From: Chara braunii | Lineage: Eukaryota; Streptophyta; Charophyceae; Charales; Characeae | Length of the DNA stretch: 28,199 bases | Assembly: GCA_003427395.1 (NCBI GenBank) | Contig: BFEA01000089.1 | Location: 2,872,175-2,900,373 of the forward strand | Direction of reading: 5' to 3' | Part shown: positions 9,816-21,034 of the stretch, one piece after another | How positions within the stretch are numbered: the first letter of the stretch is position 1 | How the letters are laid out: each line of letters opens with the position of its first letter | Position numbers and translations under genes: made by a program | The notes under the pieces: generated by a model | What the model was told of the DNA's origin: nothing | Database searches by the model: none | The model's input: only the letters and a program-made list of their open reading frames with translations

Positions 9816-10444
9816 TCCTTCCTAAGGAGGAAGCAATCAATGCCCTTGTCTCAGAGTCCTTCAACCGTAACGGAAGGAACTATAGTGAGTCGGTAAAAAG
9901 GATGTCCAGCCATCAGTGACGATTTCAGCCTGTTTACAATAATGAAAGTTCTGAAAAAAAAACATTAAAAAAAATCGGCCAATTAACAATGCATGATGGC
10001 CAGGAACATGGCAAGCACTTCCTCGTCAGAGATTACGAAAAAGGCTGCACTTCTGAACAGGCGGCCCCACTAGCGTGCCAACATGCTCGCATAATGACAA
10101 CAGGACACAAACACACACCTAACATCTATAATCCCACAGGTACAGCAAAGATTTGGTGAGGGTAGCTACAGACATCTAGCGCAAGAGTGCCAGGCAACAA
10201 CTGGTCTCGTAAGGATATCTGAAAGCCTATATAATATATTACCATTACAGCATTTTATTTGGGAGCTTGTACACTTGTACTGTTCGACACAAACTTAGGT
10301 GCCCATAAGAATCTACGAGTCAACATTCTACGGTCCTCACATAGGGATACAAAAGCTAGGCAGTCCTGCGCCGGGAGCAGCAAGGGGTCTTTTTGAATAA
10401 TGCCAAAACTTTCATTTCGGCTTTCAAAAATCAAAAGAAAAGAA

Positions 10445-10476
10445 GGGGGGCAGGGGGGGGTTGGGGGGCGCGGGGG
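10445..10476 (+). other. G-quadruplex-forming motif
   Basis: Four G runs of 6, 8, 6 and 5 bases are separated by loops of 2, 2 and 3 bases on the plus strand, which is the template strand of the midasin gene. Confidence 0.75.
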
Positions 10477-10856
10477 AAACAGAACAGTCAGACAATATTA
10501 TATACACTTGAGAAATATCCCTGCTTTGAGAAAAGGGCCACATAGATTTTTGCTCGAAAAGACTGTCCAAAACTCTCAAGTGTTTAAGGACAGCACAATT
10601 CACGATAAAGGTTATGCAGACTCCAGTGAAGTTTCCTGTCTGACAAGAAGGAACTCGGAACGCAAGAGCCGGAAGGTGATGTTTTAGATTCTGGATAGGA
10701 ATCGTTATTTCTTCTTGGTAAATAACGAATCACAAAACAAATACATCTACCACTCCAAACAGTGCATCATCATGACAATCATTCCAATGAGCTGTTAGGA
10801 GGGACAATAAATGGATGAGGCTGGGGCACTCACCCCACAGCGTTATAAGGTATGCC

Positions 10857-11014
10857 CATCATTATACTCATGAGGCACCAGCTGTTACGGCAACCACTCG
10901 TTCATGCACACGGAGTCGCTTCACAGTTACTCCCCCATCATCATACTCATGAGGCACGAGCTGTTACGGCAACCACTCGGTCATGCACACGGAGTCGCTT
11001 CACAGTTACTCCCA
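10857..11014. repeat. 79-bp tandem duplication
   Basis: Two nearly identical units starting CATCATTATACTCATGAGGC begin at 10857 and 10936. They differ at only a few positions, so the duplication is recent. Confidence 0.92.
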
Positions 11015-11308
11015 TAATTGCATATGAATGTACTGACATTATACTCGTATATGATTGGGGGAAAAAAAAAAAAACAGTGCAACGATGAGCCTTTGTATGT
11101 AAACATGCTGCGGCCTTTTGTTTCTTACCACTCCGAGCTTTTGCAATTATTATTCGCTCAATCACCAGATGAGGAAGTCCATTATCCTGAAGAGGTTGTG
11201 CATACCATTCTGGCCACAGAATCATTCCATTATTCGGGGGAAGGGCCGGACTCACCTTCCAAAGGTGGATAATCGGTTCATAATAAACATTGAATCTAGG
11301 CTACCAGT

Positions 11309-11345
11309 CGGGCCGTCCGGGTGACCTTGTTTCCCGGAAGGCCCG
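11309..11345. repeat. GC-rich hairpin
   Basis: CGGGCCGTCCGGG (11309-11321) pairs with CCCGGAAGGCCCG (11333-11345) at 12 of 13 positions. The stem resembles the islands near 0.9 and 26.9 kb. Confidence 0.7.
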
Positions 11346-11561
11346 GCCGTGCAAGGACCAAAGTAGGTCCCAGCCAAAACAAAATAAAATAAAAAATCGG
11401 AAGAATCTGAAAAAGAAAAAACTATGTTATGCAGAAAAACAAACTGAACAACTTTTGCCTCAGGGTCACACGAAATTCATTCCCAAATAAAAAATAAAAA
11501 ATAAGCAATAATAAATAATATATATATGTTTTGGCCCTGGGCCACTCTGGTAGCCTAGCAT

Positions 11562-11692
11562 TGAATGCAGAGGTGAGGAATATCAAAAAAATCCAGAAAA
11601 ATTGCCCAGGCCTAGAATCGGTTCACAATTAAAAATGAATGCAGAGGTCGGGAATCTCAAAACAATCCAGAAAATTTTCCCAGGCCTAAAAT
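11562..11692. repeat. 74-bp-period direct duplication
   Basis: TGAATGCAGAGGT...CCCAGGCCTA occurs at 11562-11618 and again at 11636-11692 with several substitutions. The spacer contains GGTTCACAATTAAAAA. Confidence 0.85.
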
Positions 11693-12778
11693 ATGGCCCC
11701 TGTGCTGCAGGCATGGTTAAACTGTCACATATCGCCCAGATTTTGCTTCCATCCTTCTGTGGACCATCGTCAATCAGGACTGATCCTTCAATCCCATTCC
11801 TGCTTTTCTGTCTCCGGTTTCCCTTTCTCTTATTCCACTCAGCCTCCCGCATTCCCCTCCTACTAGCTGTCTTGCACCCCTTTGGTTCAACTCTGCACTC
11901 ATCCTCATCTTCTATCGTGACAATTTTCTCCTCCTCTCACAGCTTTCTCATTTTCTTTGCACCACCCTCCCCCTCCCCCTGCTGTTGCAACCCTTTCGCC
12001 CACACCACCTCCTTCTCCCTCCACGTCCACAGTGTGCACTTGTGATAATTTCTCTCTCTTTTCCAGTGGTGCAATCAGACTCACTTTCTTTTCCACTCCG
12101 CACTCATGCAAACAGACGGTGAGTCACACTGGCGCACAGCGCCCACTCAAAGCTCAGAGATATGGAAGTCGAAAACACAGTTCAGATACAAGCTCGCTTC
12201 AACAGGCTATGGCGCATCAGCGCCTGCACACGCCAACTCTCGTCTCTCTATCCAACACCGCCGTTCGCACTTACTCAACTCCGGATCACCCTGGATATCC
12301 CACACGCATACGCACACACACGCTAACACTAACACACTCGCCTATCCGCTATGGCAGCTATGGCCGCTGTCCCTCACTAGCTATGCCTAACTATCTTCTT
12401 CAGCCCACTTCGTCTCCGGGCATTCTGCAGACCACCTCGCACAAGTCGCTCAGGCAGCACTTCCGCATGACTTACTCAGGAACGAATGAATGGCTGGGCA
12501 CTGCCTCTTGATTTGTACCTCTGTAACTCGTTGGTCTGCCCCTTTTCCATGCCCTTGGTGCACACAGTCCCACACGGTACTTGCTTGACTGGACTGTGAC
12601 TGACTGGGACCGGTACCGCTGACTGCATGGGTTTGCACTGCCAACTCGATGCAGTCGCACTGCCAACGTACCACAGTTGGGCTCACCACTTGCCCACTTG
12701 CCTCTGTCTAAACGTGAGCAAACTTCGAAAGGCCACTACTGGGACCTTCCGGAAGTCCGTAGACTTGGCCTTTCGAAT

Positions 12779-12840
12779 ACTGTAGCAGCTACGACCTTGA
12801 CCTTTCAGGACTGTAGCAGCTACGACCTTGACCTCTCAGG
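12779..12840. repeat. 31-bp tandem duplication
   Basis: ACTGTAGCAGCTACGACCTT... is present twice with a 31-bp period, followed by a degenerate third copy (CCTACAGCTACGACCTC). Confidence 0.88.
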
Positions 12841-14939
12841 ACACCTACAGCTACGACCTCTACGACTCGCTAAGACCTCTATCCAACAGGTCTACAGATC
12901 GAACCCCTACAACCTACGGAGCGACGACATCCTACCAACTGTGCAAATACACAGGTCACGGGTTCAACTCTCCGGGTCGACACTGGTACTGTACACGGGT
13001 CAGGTAAAGACTGGGGATCAAGCCCTGGGATCTGCATTCGCTACTGCTAACAGGTGAATACCGTTTCAGTGGGAAGCGTAGATAGGTGAGGTAGGGCAGC
13101 TGAAAGCAGGCAGAGAGAGGGGGAAGACCAACAGCTGGAGCCTCCATGTACACTTGAGGTGCCGCACAGACCTTTGCTCAACTTTTGAAGACCTGGCCTG
13201 CTCCCCCGAAAGGCACCCAATCTTAACTTCTTGGAAGTTCTTTCAGATCATTCGACAAGTGGGTAGGAGGAGGATGCACAATCTTACGACTCTAGGAGCC
13301 TACTCACACTACCACTTTCCTAAATGCATCTGGCCGCAATTACTGCCAGACTTGGATGGATCTGACTGCAATCCTGTCCAGAGCTGAGTCGAAAACGTCT
13401 TAGTCTGAGTATGGCCAAAAAGGCCATTCACAACCACTCCCACGCGAGAATATTTGTCCGAACAGAAACCCCCCAAAAAAGGACCCAACAGAGCTGCCCA
13501 GCATGGAACATCACTCCTACTCAGGCTGACTTCTCTAGAAATATGCTTTCAGTTTTGTGCAAATAGTTTTTTTTTAATCTGCTTTCTAGGATGCTACGTC
13601 GCCTAATCCAACATCCCTGATTGTTTTCAGAGCTTTCTACAGCTGGTAATCAGAACTAAAAAACCACCAAAGTCGTGGTACTCATAATTTAGCACCCCCC
13701 TAGCCAGAACCCCTCTTGAATCTGGAAGGTCGAGCCTTTCTGAAAAGTCCCTCATGTTTTCAGGAGGAAAGGGGCTCACAACTTCAGACAGGTATTCTTT
13801 TTTCTTTTGTTGGACAATTAAGTGAGGCCCTCACTGTGGGCTTTCGGCCGCAGCCTCCACAGCCCAAGGGGGGCCCATACTGCCTTGTGCCCACCGTAAG
13901 TGAAGGCAGGCCTGCATATGGAAACGAGGCCTATTTTTGCCATGTCTGCATTGAGGGGCGCCAGACAGTTACCACGCACCAATTGGTTGCAGGGCCACGC
14001 CTGTGTGAGCACAACATGCAGAGCCTCTGGGCTCACTCCAGCAGTGATGTGGCCTGAGGCTCACGACCAATGAAAACGCAGGGAGCGAGGTGGCTGGGCC
14101 TTCGTAGCCCAATGAGAATGCAGCGTGCGACAGCAGCCACGTCGCAGCTTAACTGCTGCGGGGCCAGACGACTGTCTGAATTGGGCCTGGGCGCAGACAC
14201 TTTGCCCCAACGTCAAGCTACTGGGCACATGCACGCCAGGCCCAAGCAGCCGGAGGAAGGGCTGCGCTTTCCATTTAGAATAGCATCTAGGTACTCCACC
14301 TATTTTTCTGATCCTCTGATATGGTTCCTGAAAACTCTCCACTCCAGTTATGAATTCTGTTTCCACCATATCAGAACTACCACGTGAATGGTTGGAGAGT
14401 CTCTTAGAACAGAGGACTCCCACTTGGCAGGGTGTGATCTGTGAGTCTATGTACTGTGGGAGGACCTCTCAATGCAGCAATTTCCACAAGACTCCTAGGG
14501 CTGGTGCTTTTATCACGCAATAATCCCAGCCGTTGGCCCTGTGGGACACTGAGGCATGGATCTGATTTACATTAGCATTTTTTTACAGTGGTAAAGAGAA
14601 TCTTTTCTCCTACTTCCTACACCAGGAACGCCTCCCTCGTTACGTCAGTATCCCATCATCCCTATCATATGACTACTGGCAACCTATCCTCTCTCCCACA
14701 CCACCTCGACAAACTCACAGCCAATCGCCAAATTGATTACCAAATACTTTGGAGACTTGCCTTGCTTGGATGGTAATGCCAATCATCTCAGAGACTTGCC
14801 ACTTAAGATGACTGGCATTATCATCTTGTTACGTAAACAAGGCAAGCGGCAAGTACCCAACTTCAGTCCCAGATATCACCAAAATGTAAGCACAAGGTAA
14901 GCTTCTTCTTCCTCGGGCTCTGGCCTTTACCTCAAATTC

Positions 14940-14982
14940 CTCTCTCTCTCTCTCTCTCTCTCTCTCNNNNNNNNNNNNNNNN

Positions 14983-15063
<81 letters not shown>

Positions 15064-15081
15064 GTGTGTGTGTGTGTCTGT
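14940..15081. repeat. Compound (CT)n-(TCTA)n-(TG)n microsatellite with a 16-N gap
   Basis: (CT)n runs from 14940 to about 15014 and is interrupted by 16 N at 14967-14982. It is followed by (TCTA)n to about 15062 and a short (TG)n/(TCTG) tail. The gap marks a place where the assembler could not size the repeat. Confidence 0.97.
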
Positions 15082-15194
15082 CTTTATTGTGTACGGTGCA
15101 CCAGCAACTTCACCTATCTATCTCTGGCGATTAGCACCACTCTCTCCCTCTCTTATTTCATACAGTAACAGTGCCCATGCACTCAGCAGCACTC

Positions 15195-15296
15195 CAGGCT
15201 TAATGCATCATGAAGAATGCATCAGGGCTGGCGTGGAGGACAGCTCAGGCTTAATGCATCATGAAGAATGCATCAGGGCTGGAGTGGAGGACAGCT
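15195..15296. repeat. 51-bp tandem duplication
   Basis: A unit starting CAGGCTTAATGCATCATGAA occurs at 15195 and 15246 with one clear substitution. The unit itself contains two ATGCATCA/GAATGCATCA motifs. Confidence 0.92.
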
Positions 15297-15793
15297 TATA
15301 TTGCTGGTTGAACCCATTAGGCTCTCCACGGGGTCATGACCGAAATACCCTCCATTGTGGAGACGTCCCCACAACCCTACACCAGCCCAACGTCCAACAA
15401 CCGTTGCATTGCTGGTTTATCCTTTGATGATCCCAGATTCCCCAAAATGTGATTTGGATTGACTGAAATCTCAGCAAGTTCAGTGTTCGGTATTTGAAAC
15501 TAGTTTATCGTTGGCACGACTTCCTATTTCAGTAGCCGATTGTTATTCAGCACAAGTACTAGCGCGAATCAATCCGCACATAAGGATGACACGGAAATGT
15601 CTCAAGCTCAATACCTTCCCCTTTACACTTAACAAGACAATCCGTCAGACACAGAACTCTTTGATATGATAATGTCATCCTCAGAAAGAAAAAAAAAAAG
15701 CAAGAACTTCCAGTTCATATAATGTTAGAGAGCCAACAAAATCGTGAGAAGAAAAAGACTTGGCGGAACAGAGAAAATTGGCGAGGAGCTGAC

Positions 15794-15906
15794 CTGAGTA
15801 AGTGCACCTGCTTGCCACTTGAACTCTCCTGGGACTTCCGTGCAGACATAACTCCCTAAAAGGGTTTTGCTATCCATCTGATCATCGAGATGGACCTTGA
15901 TGATAT
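15794..15906 (-). CDS. MDN1: Midasin exon D: AAA1 core
   Basis: Minus-strand exon with a pyrimidine-rich acceptor (GCTCTCACCAG) and donor GTCAGC. It enters in phase 1, completing an Asp codon with the last G of exon C, and leaves in phase 0. It reads (D)IIKVHLDDQMDSKTLLGSYV, then CTEVPGEFKWQAGALTQ. This is one of the most conserved midasin blocks. The version with HLDDQMDSKT and GSYVCTE is closer to land-plant midasin than to the animal form (LGDQTDSKMLLGMY). It follows directly from ..RITGNH of exon C, so no exon is missing between them. Strong identification. Confidence 0.94.
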
Positions 15907-16482
15907 CTGGTGAGAGCAAGGTGAAAACAAGTCAGAAAAACTAAGGAATCAGAAAAAGGCAGACATGGACAGCTGTTTTTTTCTGACAGCTTGCATCATC
16001 ACATCCACCAACACTCATGCGAGCCCCCAAAGCACTTTCCTATTTAACTTTTATCTAAATGCTAATCCCCCCTTCCTTTTAATTTCTTGGCCAAACAGTA
16101 CCCACTTCCCCATTCTGACCCTTGTGGTCTGGACAACTGGACACTCTTGCCTGTGTGAAGCTGCAAGGCGGGACAAACGTTGCACACACCAGCTCAAAGG
16201 ATGGAAATGCTACTGCTTAGTTAAGGCGATCACCATCTTCCCACAAACATAACGGAACTGTCTTCTATTCTTTCCGAAAATAACAGCTTCTTTTGGGTGT
16301 ACTGTCATCATTTTGTTCAAATAAAAGCTCACATCTCATACACTGCATGTGTATTATACTTTTAAAAAAATAAAAAATAGGCGGCAAATGCTATGTACTT
16401 GTGCTCCTTCAGCTTGACATTCGGTCAATTGAAACAAACAAATAAAAGCGAATTCTTTATAGTAAGTTTATACTTGTGCTCC

Positions 16483-16799
16483 CAGGGAGACGGCATGAAT
16501 ACCCACTGGTGCCCCCCAGTGGCTCCTCCCGGCACCCTGACCACGTACAGGGTTGGAGAGGGAGACGAGGACCACCAGCGCTCTACTCCACGAGTCGGGT
16601 CGTGTTCATACCTGCTCAGTCATTTGTCGGTGTCAAAGGGGAGGCACTTTTGGGGTTCGCAGGGAGACAGTAGGAATACCCACTGGGGCCCCCCAGTGGC
16701 TCCTCCCGATACCCTGACCAGGCACAGGGTTGGAGAGGGAGATGAGGACCACCAGCTCGCATTTCCACGATTCGGGTCGGGTTCACACCTGCTCAGTTA
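16483..16799. repeat. 177-bp direct duplication
   Basis: A unit starting CAGGGAGAC begins at 16483 and 16660 and contains ATACCCACTGG.GCCCCCCAG and a GGGTTGGAGAGGGAGA block. The second copy ends near 16799. The period is a multiple of 3, so a plus-strand open frame runs through both copies. Confidence 0.9.
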
Positions 16800-17007
16800 A
16801 TCCTCTGTTTTCCAGAGCAATCAATGCTGGCAGACACCCTCTAGTCTCCATCCAATTTTCCTTCTATGATTCATTCTGTATCAATCTGTGTAAGGGACGC
16901 TGGACCCGTTTTCCAGCAGGTGTTGCTCCCCACCAATAGATGGAGCCTCTCCCTAGGTGCTAGCAATGTCTGCTTTAAACAGCAACGGTAGCACTGGAGG
17001 GAATGTG

Positions 17008-17037
<30 letters not shown>
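17008..17037. repeat. A(30) homopolymer
   Basis: Thirty consecutive A. It lies 41 bp upstream of the TTAA-flanked element. Confidence 0.97.
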
Positions 17038-17040
<3 letters not shown>

Positions 17041-17078
17041 TTTATACTAGTGCTCCCGTCAGTTCCAAATCTGCTCTC

Positions 17079-17282
17079 TTAAAGCACTAGTACCTCCACC
17101 AGTGTTGGGAAATTAGGGAAAACGCCTGTTCCTGAAGAGTTCGGGGGTCAGGCCCGACAATGGCTGCCATTGATAAATCTCGTCTCGTCGGCGGCCGCCA
17201 TTTTCATTTTGGCCTCCTAAAAGGTCAGAAGCCCACCTGAGGCCCGCTATTTTCCCACTCGGCAAAGGTACTAGTGGTTTAA
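17079..17282. mobile_element. TTAA-flanked 204-bp inverted-repeat element (piggyBac-like MITE candidate)
   Basis: TTAA at 17079-17082 is followed by AGCACTAGTACC. GGTACTAGTGGT is followed by TTAA at 17279-17282. The terminal repeats match at 11 of 12 bases. Similarity continues imperfectly inward (CCACCAGTGTTGGGAAA against GCCGAGTGGGAAAA on the other strand), giving ends of about 30 bp. TTAA target duplication is characteristic of piggyBac-type transposition. A short non-coding body suggests a MITE. CACTAG also recalls CACTA transposon ends, but no 3-bp duplication fits. Family assignment is inference. Confidence 0.55.
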
Positions 17283-17362
17283 AACCGGAAGAAAAACAAA
17301 CACCCATATTCTCTTCAATTAGGATGTCACATAAACATTCTATTTGTGCATTGAATAATGTG

Positions 17363-17365
<3 letters not shown>

Positions 17366-17417
<52 letters not shown>

Positions 17418-17432
17418 GTGTGTGTGTGTGTG
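17366..17432. repeat. (CT)n-(TG)n microsatellite
   Basis: (CT)n from 17366 to about 17413, followed by a short TG run. Confidence 0.97.
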
Positions 17433-17671
17433 TTAGACAAAAGTAATTATCAGTAACACTGCTGTCGTTTTCCTTGTGTCATTGAGACCAAATACCAGCG
17501 GTGTGATATTGGGCCTCGCTAGTGCTCTAAATGGTACAAGTTTGTGTTGTCTCCTATTAGTCTCCTAGCTGCCCTTGACTTTGGAAATGTGCGCTGATCC
17601 GCCACTTCCTTCATGCCCGTTCCATCCCCTACACTCAGCATCCTTGGCCATGGCCAATGCGGGCAACAACC

Positions 17672-18970
17672 TGCATTCTATATGGGTTAACAGAAGTGGG
17701 TAACCTGTAGGACGTAGGTAAGTTACAGAAGATAGTGGCAGTCTCCTTATCACAAACGCCAGGGTCACTTCTATACATGAGGCACCATCGTGCAGCTCGA
17801 GGTGGATGCCAACAAAGTGCTGCCTCAGAGGGGTCCTGTCGTGCTTTTGTCTTAAAGCACCACTACCTCCGATCCTCTTTCCACCGACCCTGAAATTCCC
17901 TGCGTGCCAACTTTTGCCGAGCCTAGAGTGGGGGCGGTTCCATTTCATTTTTTTTGTTTGGTACCGCTCCCCAAAAAAAATTGTCGCAGCTGACAGATTA
18001 GGGACAGAAGGGGAAAAAAAGAAAAAAACATCCCTGATGCCGTGATAGCGGTGAGATTCGTTCTCGGATGTACCAGTGTGAGTGCAACCTGCTGAGGGCG
18101 CTTATCCGTTACAAAACACAAACTGAAGAGAAGAAAAAATGAAAACTTCCGTTACGTCGTGATAGCAGTCAGATACATTCTTGGAAGTACCACTGTGAGT
18201 ATGCCCTCAGTGAGGGCGTTGTAGGGCCCCCATGTGTGATATGTCCTGGCCTCTCTGGCAGGGCACAAAGAGAACAACAAAAAGAAAAAAAAAAATGAAA
18301 CAACCACCAACATGTTTCAGTTATAGTGGCCAGCTTGAACGCAGTGGTGTCACTATGCCTCGGTGAGTGCCTCCCCTACTGCATTTATGTCGAAGAAGTC
18401 AGTTCTTTTCTTTTTTTCTTTCTGTTCTCACAGAAGGCCCACTTCTGTTCTCACAGCGGCCGGACCCAAATGTTTTCCTTTTCTGTTTTCATGTGCTCTG
18501 ACGCCGACCCTGGCCCGAACCCCCGACTCTTGCGGACTAGCCTACTTTCGAGACTTAGCTTCACCGTGAGAAAGGTTTAAGGGAAAAAGAAAAACATTTC
18601 TTTACATCTCCTTTCTGAAGGTATTATGCTATCTTTCCAGTTTGCCACAGTCATAATGAGGCTGCATTGCGCTGAGGGAAGACAATAGTACTGGTGGTTT
18701 AACACGCTGGGCAGCTGCAATGTACAAGCCTGCCAAGCAAGGCCAAATTCATTCACGAAAGACTAAATTCATTCTGCAAAAGCTATACATGCTACTCGCC
18801 CCCTCTGACGCAACACTTTGGTGGCACCCAGTGTGAGTTGCACGATGGTGCCTCACGCAGATGTGGGCCCGACGGACCCTTTATGTTTTGTTGTCAGGAG
18901 ACTGCAACCCTCTTCTGTTACTACCTACACCCAACAGGTTACCTACTTCTGTTGACCCCTGTACAATGCA
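17672..18970. mobile_element. Foldback structure with about 165-bp arms and an inner TTAA-flanked element
   Basis: The left arm (17672-17833) and the reverse complement of the right arm (about 18800-18970) are roughly 75% similar by eye. Shared blocks include AACAGAAGT.GGTAACCTGT, GCAGTCTCCT, TGAGGCACCATCGTGCA and TCAGAGGGG. Just inside lies a second inverted pair: TTAA plus AGCACCACTACC at 17852-17867, and AGTACTGGTGGT plus TTAA at 18687-18702. These are the same motif as the ends of the 204-bp element. The interior carries diverged repeats around GTGATAGC.GT...GTACCA.TGTGAGT at 18.03-18.25 kb. No transposase frame is seen. It is best described as a decayed, non-autonomous foldback transposon. 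Confidence 0.6.
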
Positions 18971-20108
18971 TGTCAGTTGCATGCGATGGGACTCTTGGCC
19001 GTTGCGCCATTGACAAGAAGGAAATAGACAAACCGTTTGGATTGCAGATGTTAACATCTCCCTTACATACACCTGGTCATTATAACTGTATGTATTTTTT
19101 GGGCCAGCTTTTAGTCCAGGTGCACCTTTAATGACCGGCTGCTCTATTCGGGTGATGGTAGTGCTGATACCTGCAAAGGAGGGACAATACGCAGGTACTT
19201 CGCTTCTGGTAGCTAGTCCCAAACAAGCAATCTGGACCCCATTCTGCCAAACGCAGCTGGAGAAAGGCCCTGACATTGTGTACTGCCCTCACCACTTACT
19301 TCCACGGTTCACCTACGTCTCTCAGGTCATCTGGTTCACAAACATCGAGAGAAAGGTGAACATGCTAAACTAGCACTTCCAACTCTTTGCCATAAGCCTG
19401 CACCAGAGTATTACCAGCAGTGGGTGATTGACATAGAAGCCCGTGGCTTTTCACTAAGAGAAACTTAGTTCATTGCCTGCTGAAAAGGTCAAGGACGAGC
19501 ACAAGCTTCAAATCAGTTCAGTTAGGGTGCTGTTAGCAATGGATACAGGGTGTGCATGGATGAATAGAGGGTGATATAAGGGTCTCCTTGCCATTCTGCC
19601 AAACGATCTGAACTATTTGCAAATGGATGGAAACTTCCCCATGCCACTCTATTTTTTCTCTCAGTAGCACCTCCAAACATTTTCTATTTCAAACAAGAAG
19701 ATTCTCTGCTGTTCGGCAAGCAATCCATTCCCTCAGTAATTCCTTCTTCAACTTCAAATCTCTTACAAGCCACACCACTGGATCCTCTCTTCCCACACAT
19801 GTGAGAAAGTGTGCGCACACACAATGTGCATGACGGCCTAATGAAACACTCTGAAGCCTGTGTCCAAGACATTTCCCTGAATCGGAGAAGTGAACCACAT
19901 CCTCAAAACAGATGGGCCACAAGCCACAATAATTTGAACGCATTCTTGGTCCTAGACTGATGATGCCCCACAATCATCCAACAAAAACCATGGAATATCA
20001 TATTGCAAGTCAAACTGCAATGCTGAAAAACAAAGGATGATAAAAGAGTCACATTAAAGGACATCTACCTGCACGTCTCCGAAAGGCATGTATTTCCTCT
20101 CGACTCAC

Positions 20109-20278
20109 CATGATTTCCGGTGATTCGTGCCACCTCATCAATCAACACAGACTTCCCTACACCTGGAGGGCCTTCCAAGAGAATCGGTCGTCGCTGACAC
20201 AGCCCAAGCACCAGAGCCTCCAAATTCTTTACAGTTGTCTTAGTCAGCACCAATGTCCTTCCCTTCAGAGCCTCTGGA
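20109..20278 (-). CDS. MDN1: Midasin exon C: Walker A (P-loop) of AAA1
   Basis: Minus-strand exon with acceptor ACAAACATGCAG and consensus donor GTGAGT. One base completes a Ser codon begun in exon B. It then reads PEALKGRTLVLTKTTVKNLE, ALVLGLCQRRPILLEGPPGV, GKSVLIDEVARITGNH, ending with one base of the Asp codon shared with exon D. GPPGVGKS is a complete Walker A motif with its Lys and Ser. The preceding LVLTKTT.KNLEAL..... QRRP.LLEGP pattern identifies midasin AAA1 rather than another AAA protein. In plants the equivalent reads LT.TVKKSFE...... QRWPVLLYGP. The function expected from the family is ATP-driven removal of assembly factors from pre-60S particles in the nucleolus and nucleoplasm. 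Confidence 0.95.
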
Positions 20279-20800
20279 CTGCATGTTTGTTACCCCAAGA
20301 CATACAGAAAACAAACGCAATTGAGCTGCATGATTTACGTCAAAAAAACATGTCCAATAGGGTTCCATCAGGCATCAGCATCTAATGACATTCAATGATG
20401 TGCAAGTTATCGCACTATTTAAACCATCACTGCTTTTTCAGGACAGACCTCTGAGCCTGACAACGTTTTTTGTCGATCGAGGAATAAACACTGGCCACCA
20501 AATGGCCCACTGGCGACCACGGCCGTCAGAACAATGGACAGTGGTTTAAGACCTTTGACTAGATGGGACTCCACACTCTGACAGTCCACTGAGAAGTGAG
20601 TACGGAGTGACATGCCTGCACTCCACACCATACCCATCTTTCTATCAATCTATATTTTGATCAACCCATCTCATCTATACCACATACCGATTTGCCCTGT
20701 CTCATGTCTGTCACACTCCCACCCATCATCCTTCCCCTCATCCCACTGGCCCTCTCCCCCTTAACACTACAAAAGGATGTAGCAAGGCGAGAACTCTCAC
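20279..20800 (-). other. Midasin intron between exons B and C (522 bp)
   Basis: The shortest intron in the window, bounded by GTGAGA and GCAG. No embedded repeat or coding sequence is visible. Confidence 0.85.
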
Positions 20801-21034
20801 CTTGCCTGACTGGCACCAGCATCCTTAGCTGGAAGGTCGATTCCGCAGATATTAACAAAAGCGCCTTTGCCAATGCATTTCCTCTTCCCATGACGAGCCA
20901 ACCCTGCAGATATCACGCCTTCACATCCTACGATGCTCTGAGTAGTTGAAGAATCTTCGGCCTGTAAACTCTGAAAGGGATAAAGGAACATGGCTGCTCT
21001 CTCGACAGCAATTTCCTTTTCAATCGACTCCCAT
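20801..21034 (-). CDS. MDN1: Midasin exon B: linker before AAA1
   Basis: Minus-strand exon of 234 nt, acceptor CAACATACAG and donor GTGAGA. Its first base completes an Arg codon with the CG ending exon A. It reads WESIEKEIAVERAAMFLYPF and onward, then the segment SAGLARHGKRKCIGKGAFVN, then ICGIDLPAKDAGASQA. RWE....... E+A...L matches the plant RWEEFCQDVSLEKAGWYL region. VNICGIDLP matches the CG..LP motif that precedes AAA1 in animal midasin. It ends with AG, completed to Ser by exon C. The sequence between these motifs is poorly conserved, as expected for this linker. Confidence 0.82.

Larger units (their letters stand above)
7339..15793 (-). other. Large (8.5 kb) midasin intron between exons D and E
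   Basis: This is the largest intron in the window. It carries the 198-bp tandem array, a LINE 3'-end relic on the plus strand, a G-quadruplex motif, several two-copy duplications and the compound microsatellite with an N gap. The C-rich stretch at 11.8-12.5 kb gives long plus-strand frames rich in Ser, Pro and Thr that I judge non-coding. I see nothing recognisable at 13.1-14.9 kb. Confidence 0.6.
15907..20108 (-). other. Midasin intron between exons C and D
   Basis: A 4.2-kb intron holding 177-bp direct repeats, a poly-A run, a 204-bp inverted-repeat element, a CT/TG microsatellite and a large foldback. At 19.4-20.0 kb I see no recognisable feature. Confidence 0.7.

Noticed and set aside
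10857-11014. A CRISPR-like repeat array
   Set aside because: Only two adjacent copies with no spacers, in eukaryotic intron sequence.
11957-12511. 184-codon plus-strand ORF rich in Pro, Ser and Thr
   Set aside because: It lies in a C-rich low-complexity intron stretch with CACACA runs, overlaps other frames of similar length, and shows no recognisable domain.
20065-20253. Treating the P-loop ORF as a complete small ATPase
   Set aside because: The ORF merely runs past a GTGAGT donor. Its upstream part extends to a splice acceptor and its neighbours are midasin exons.
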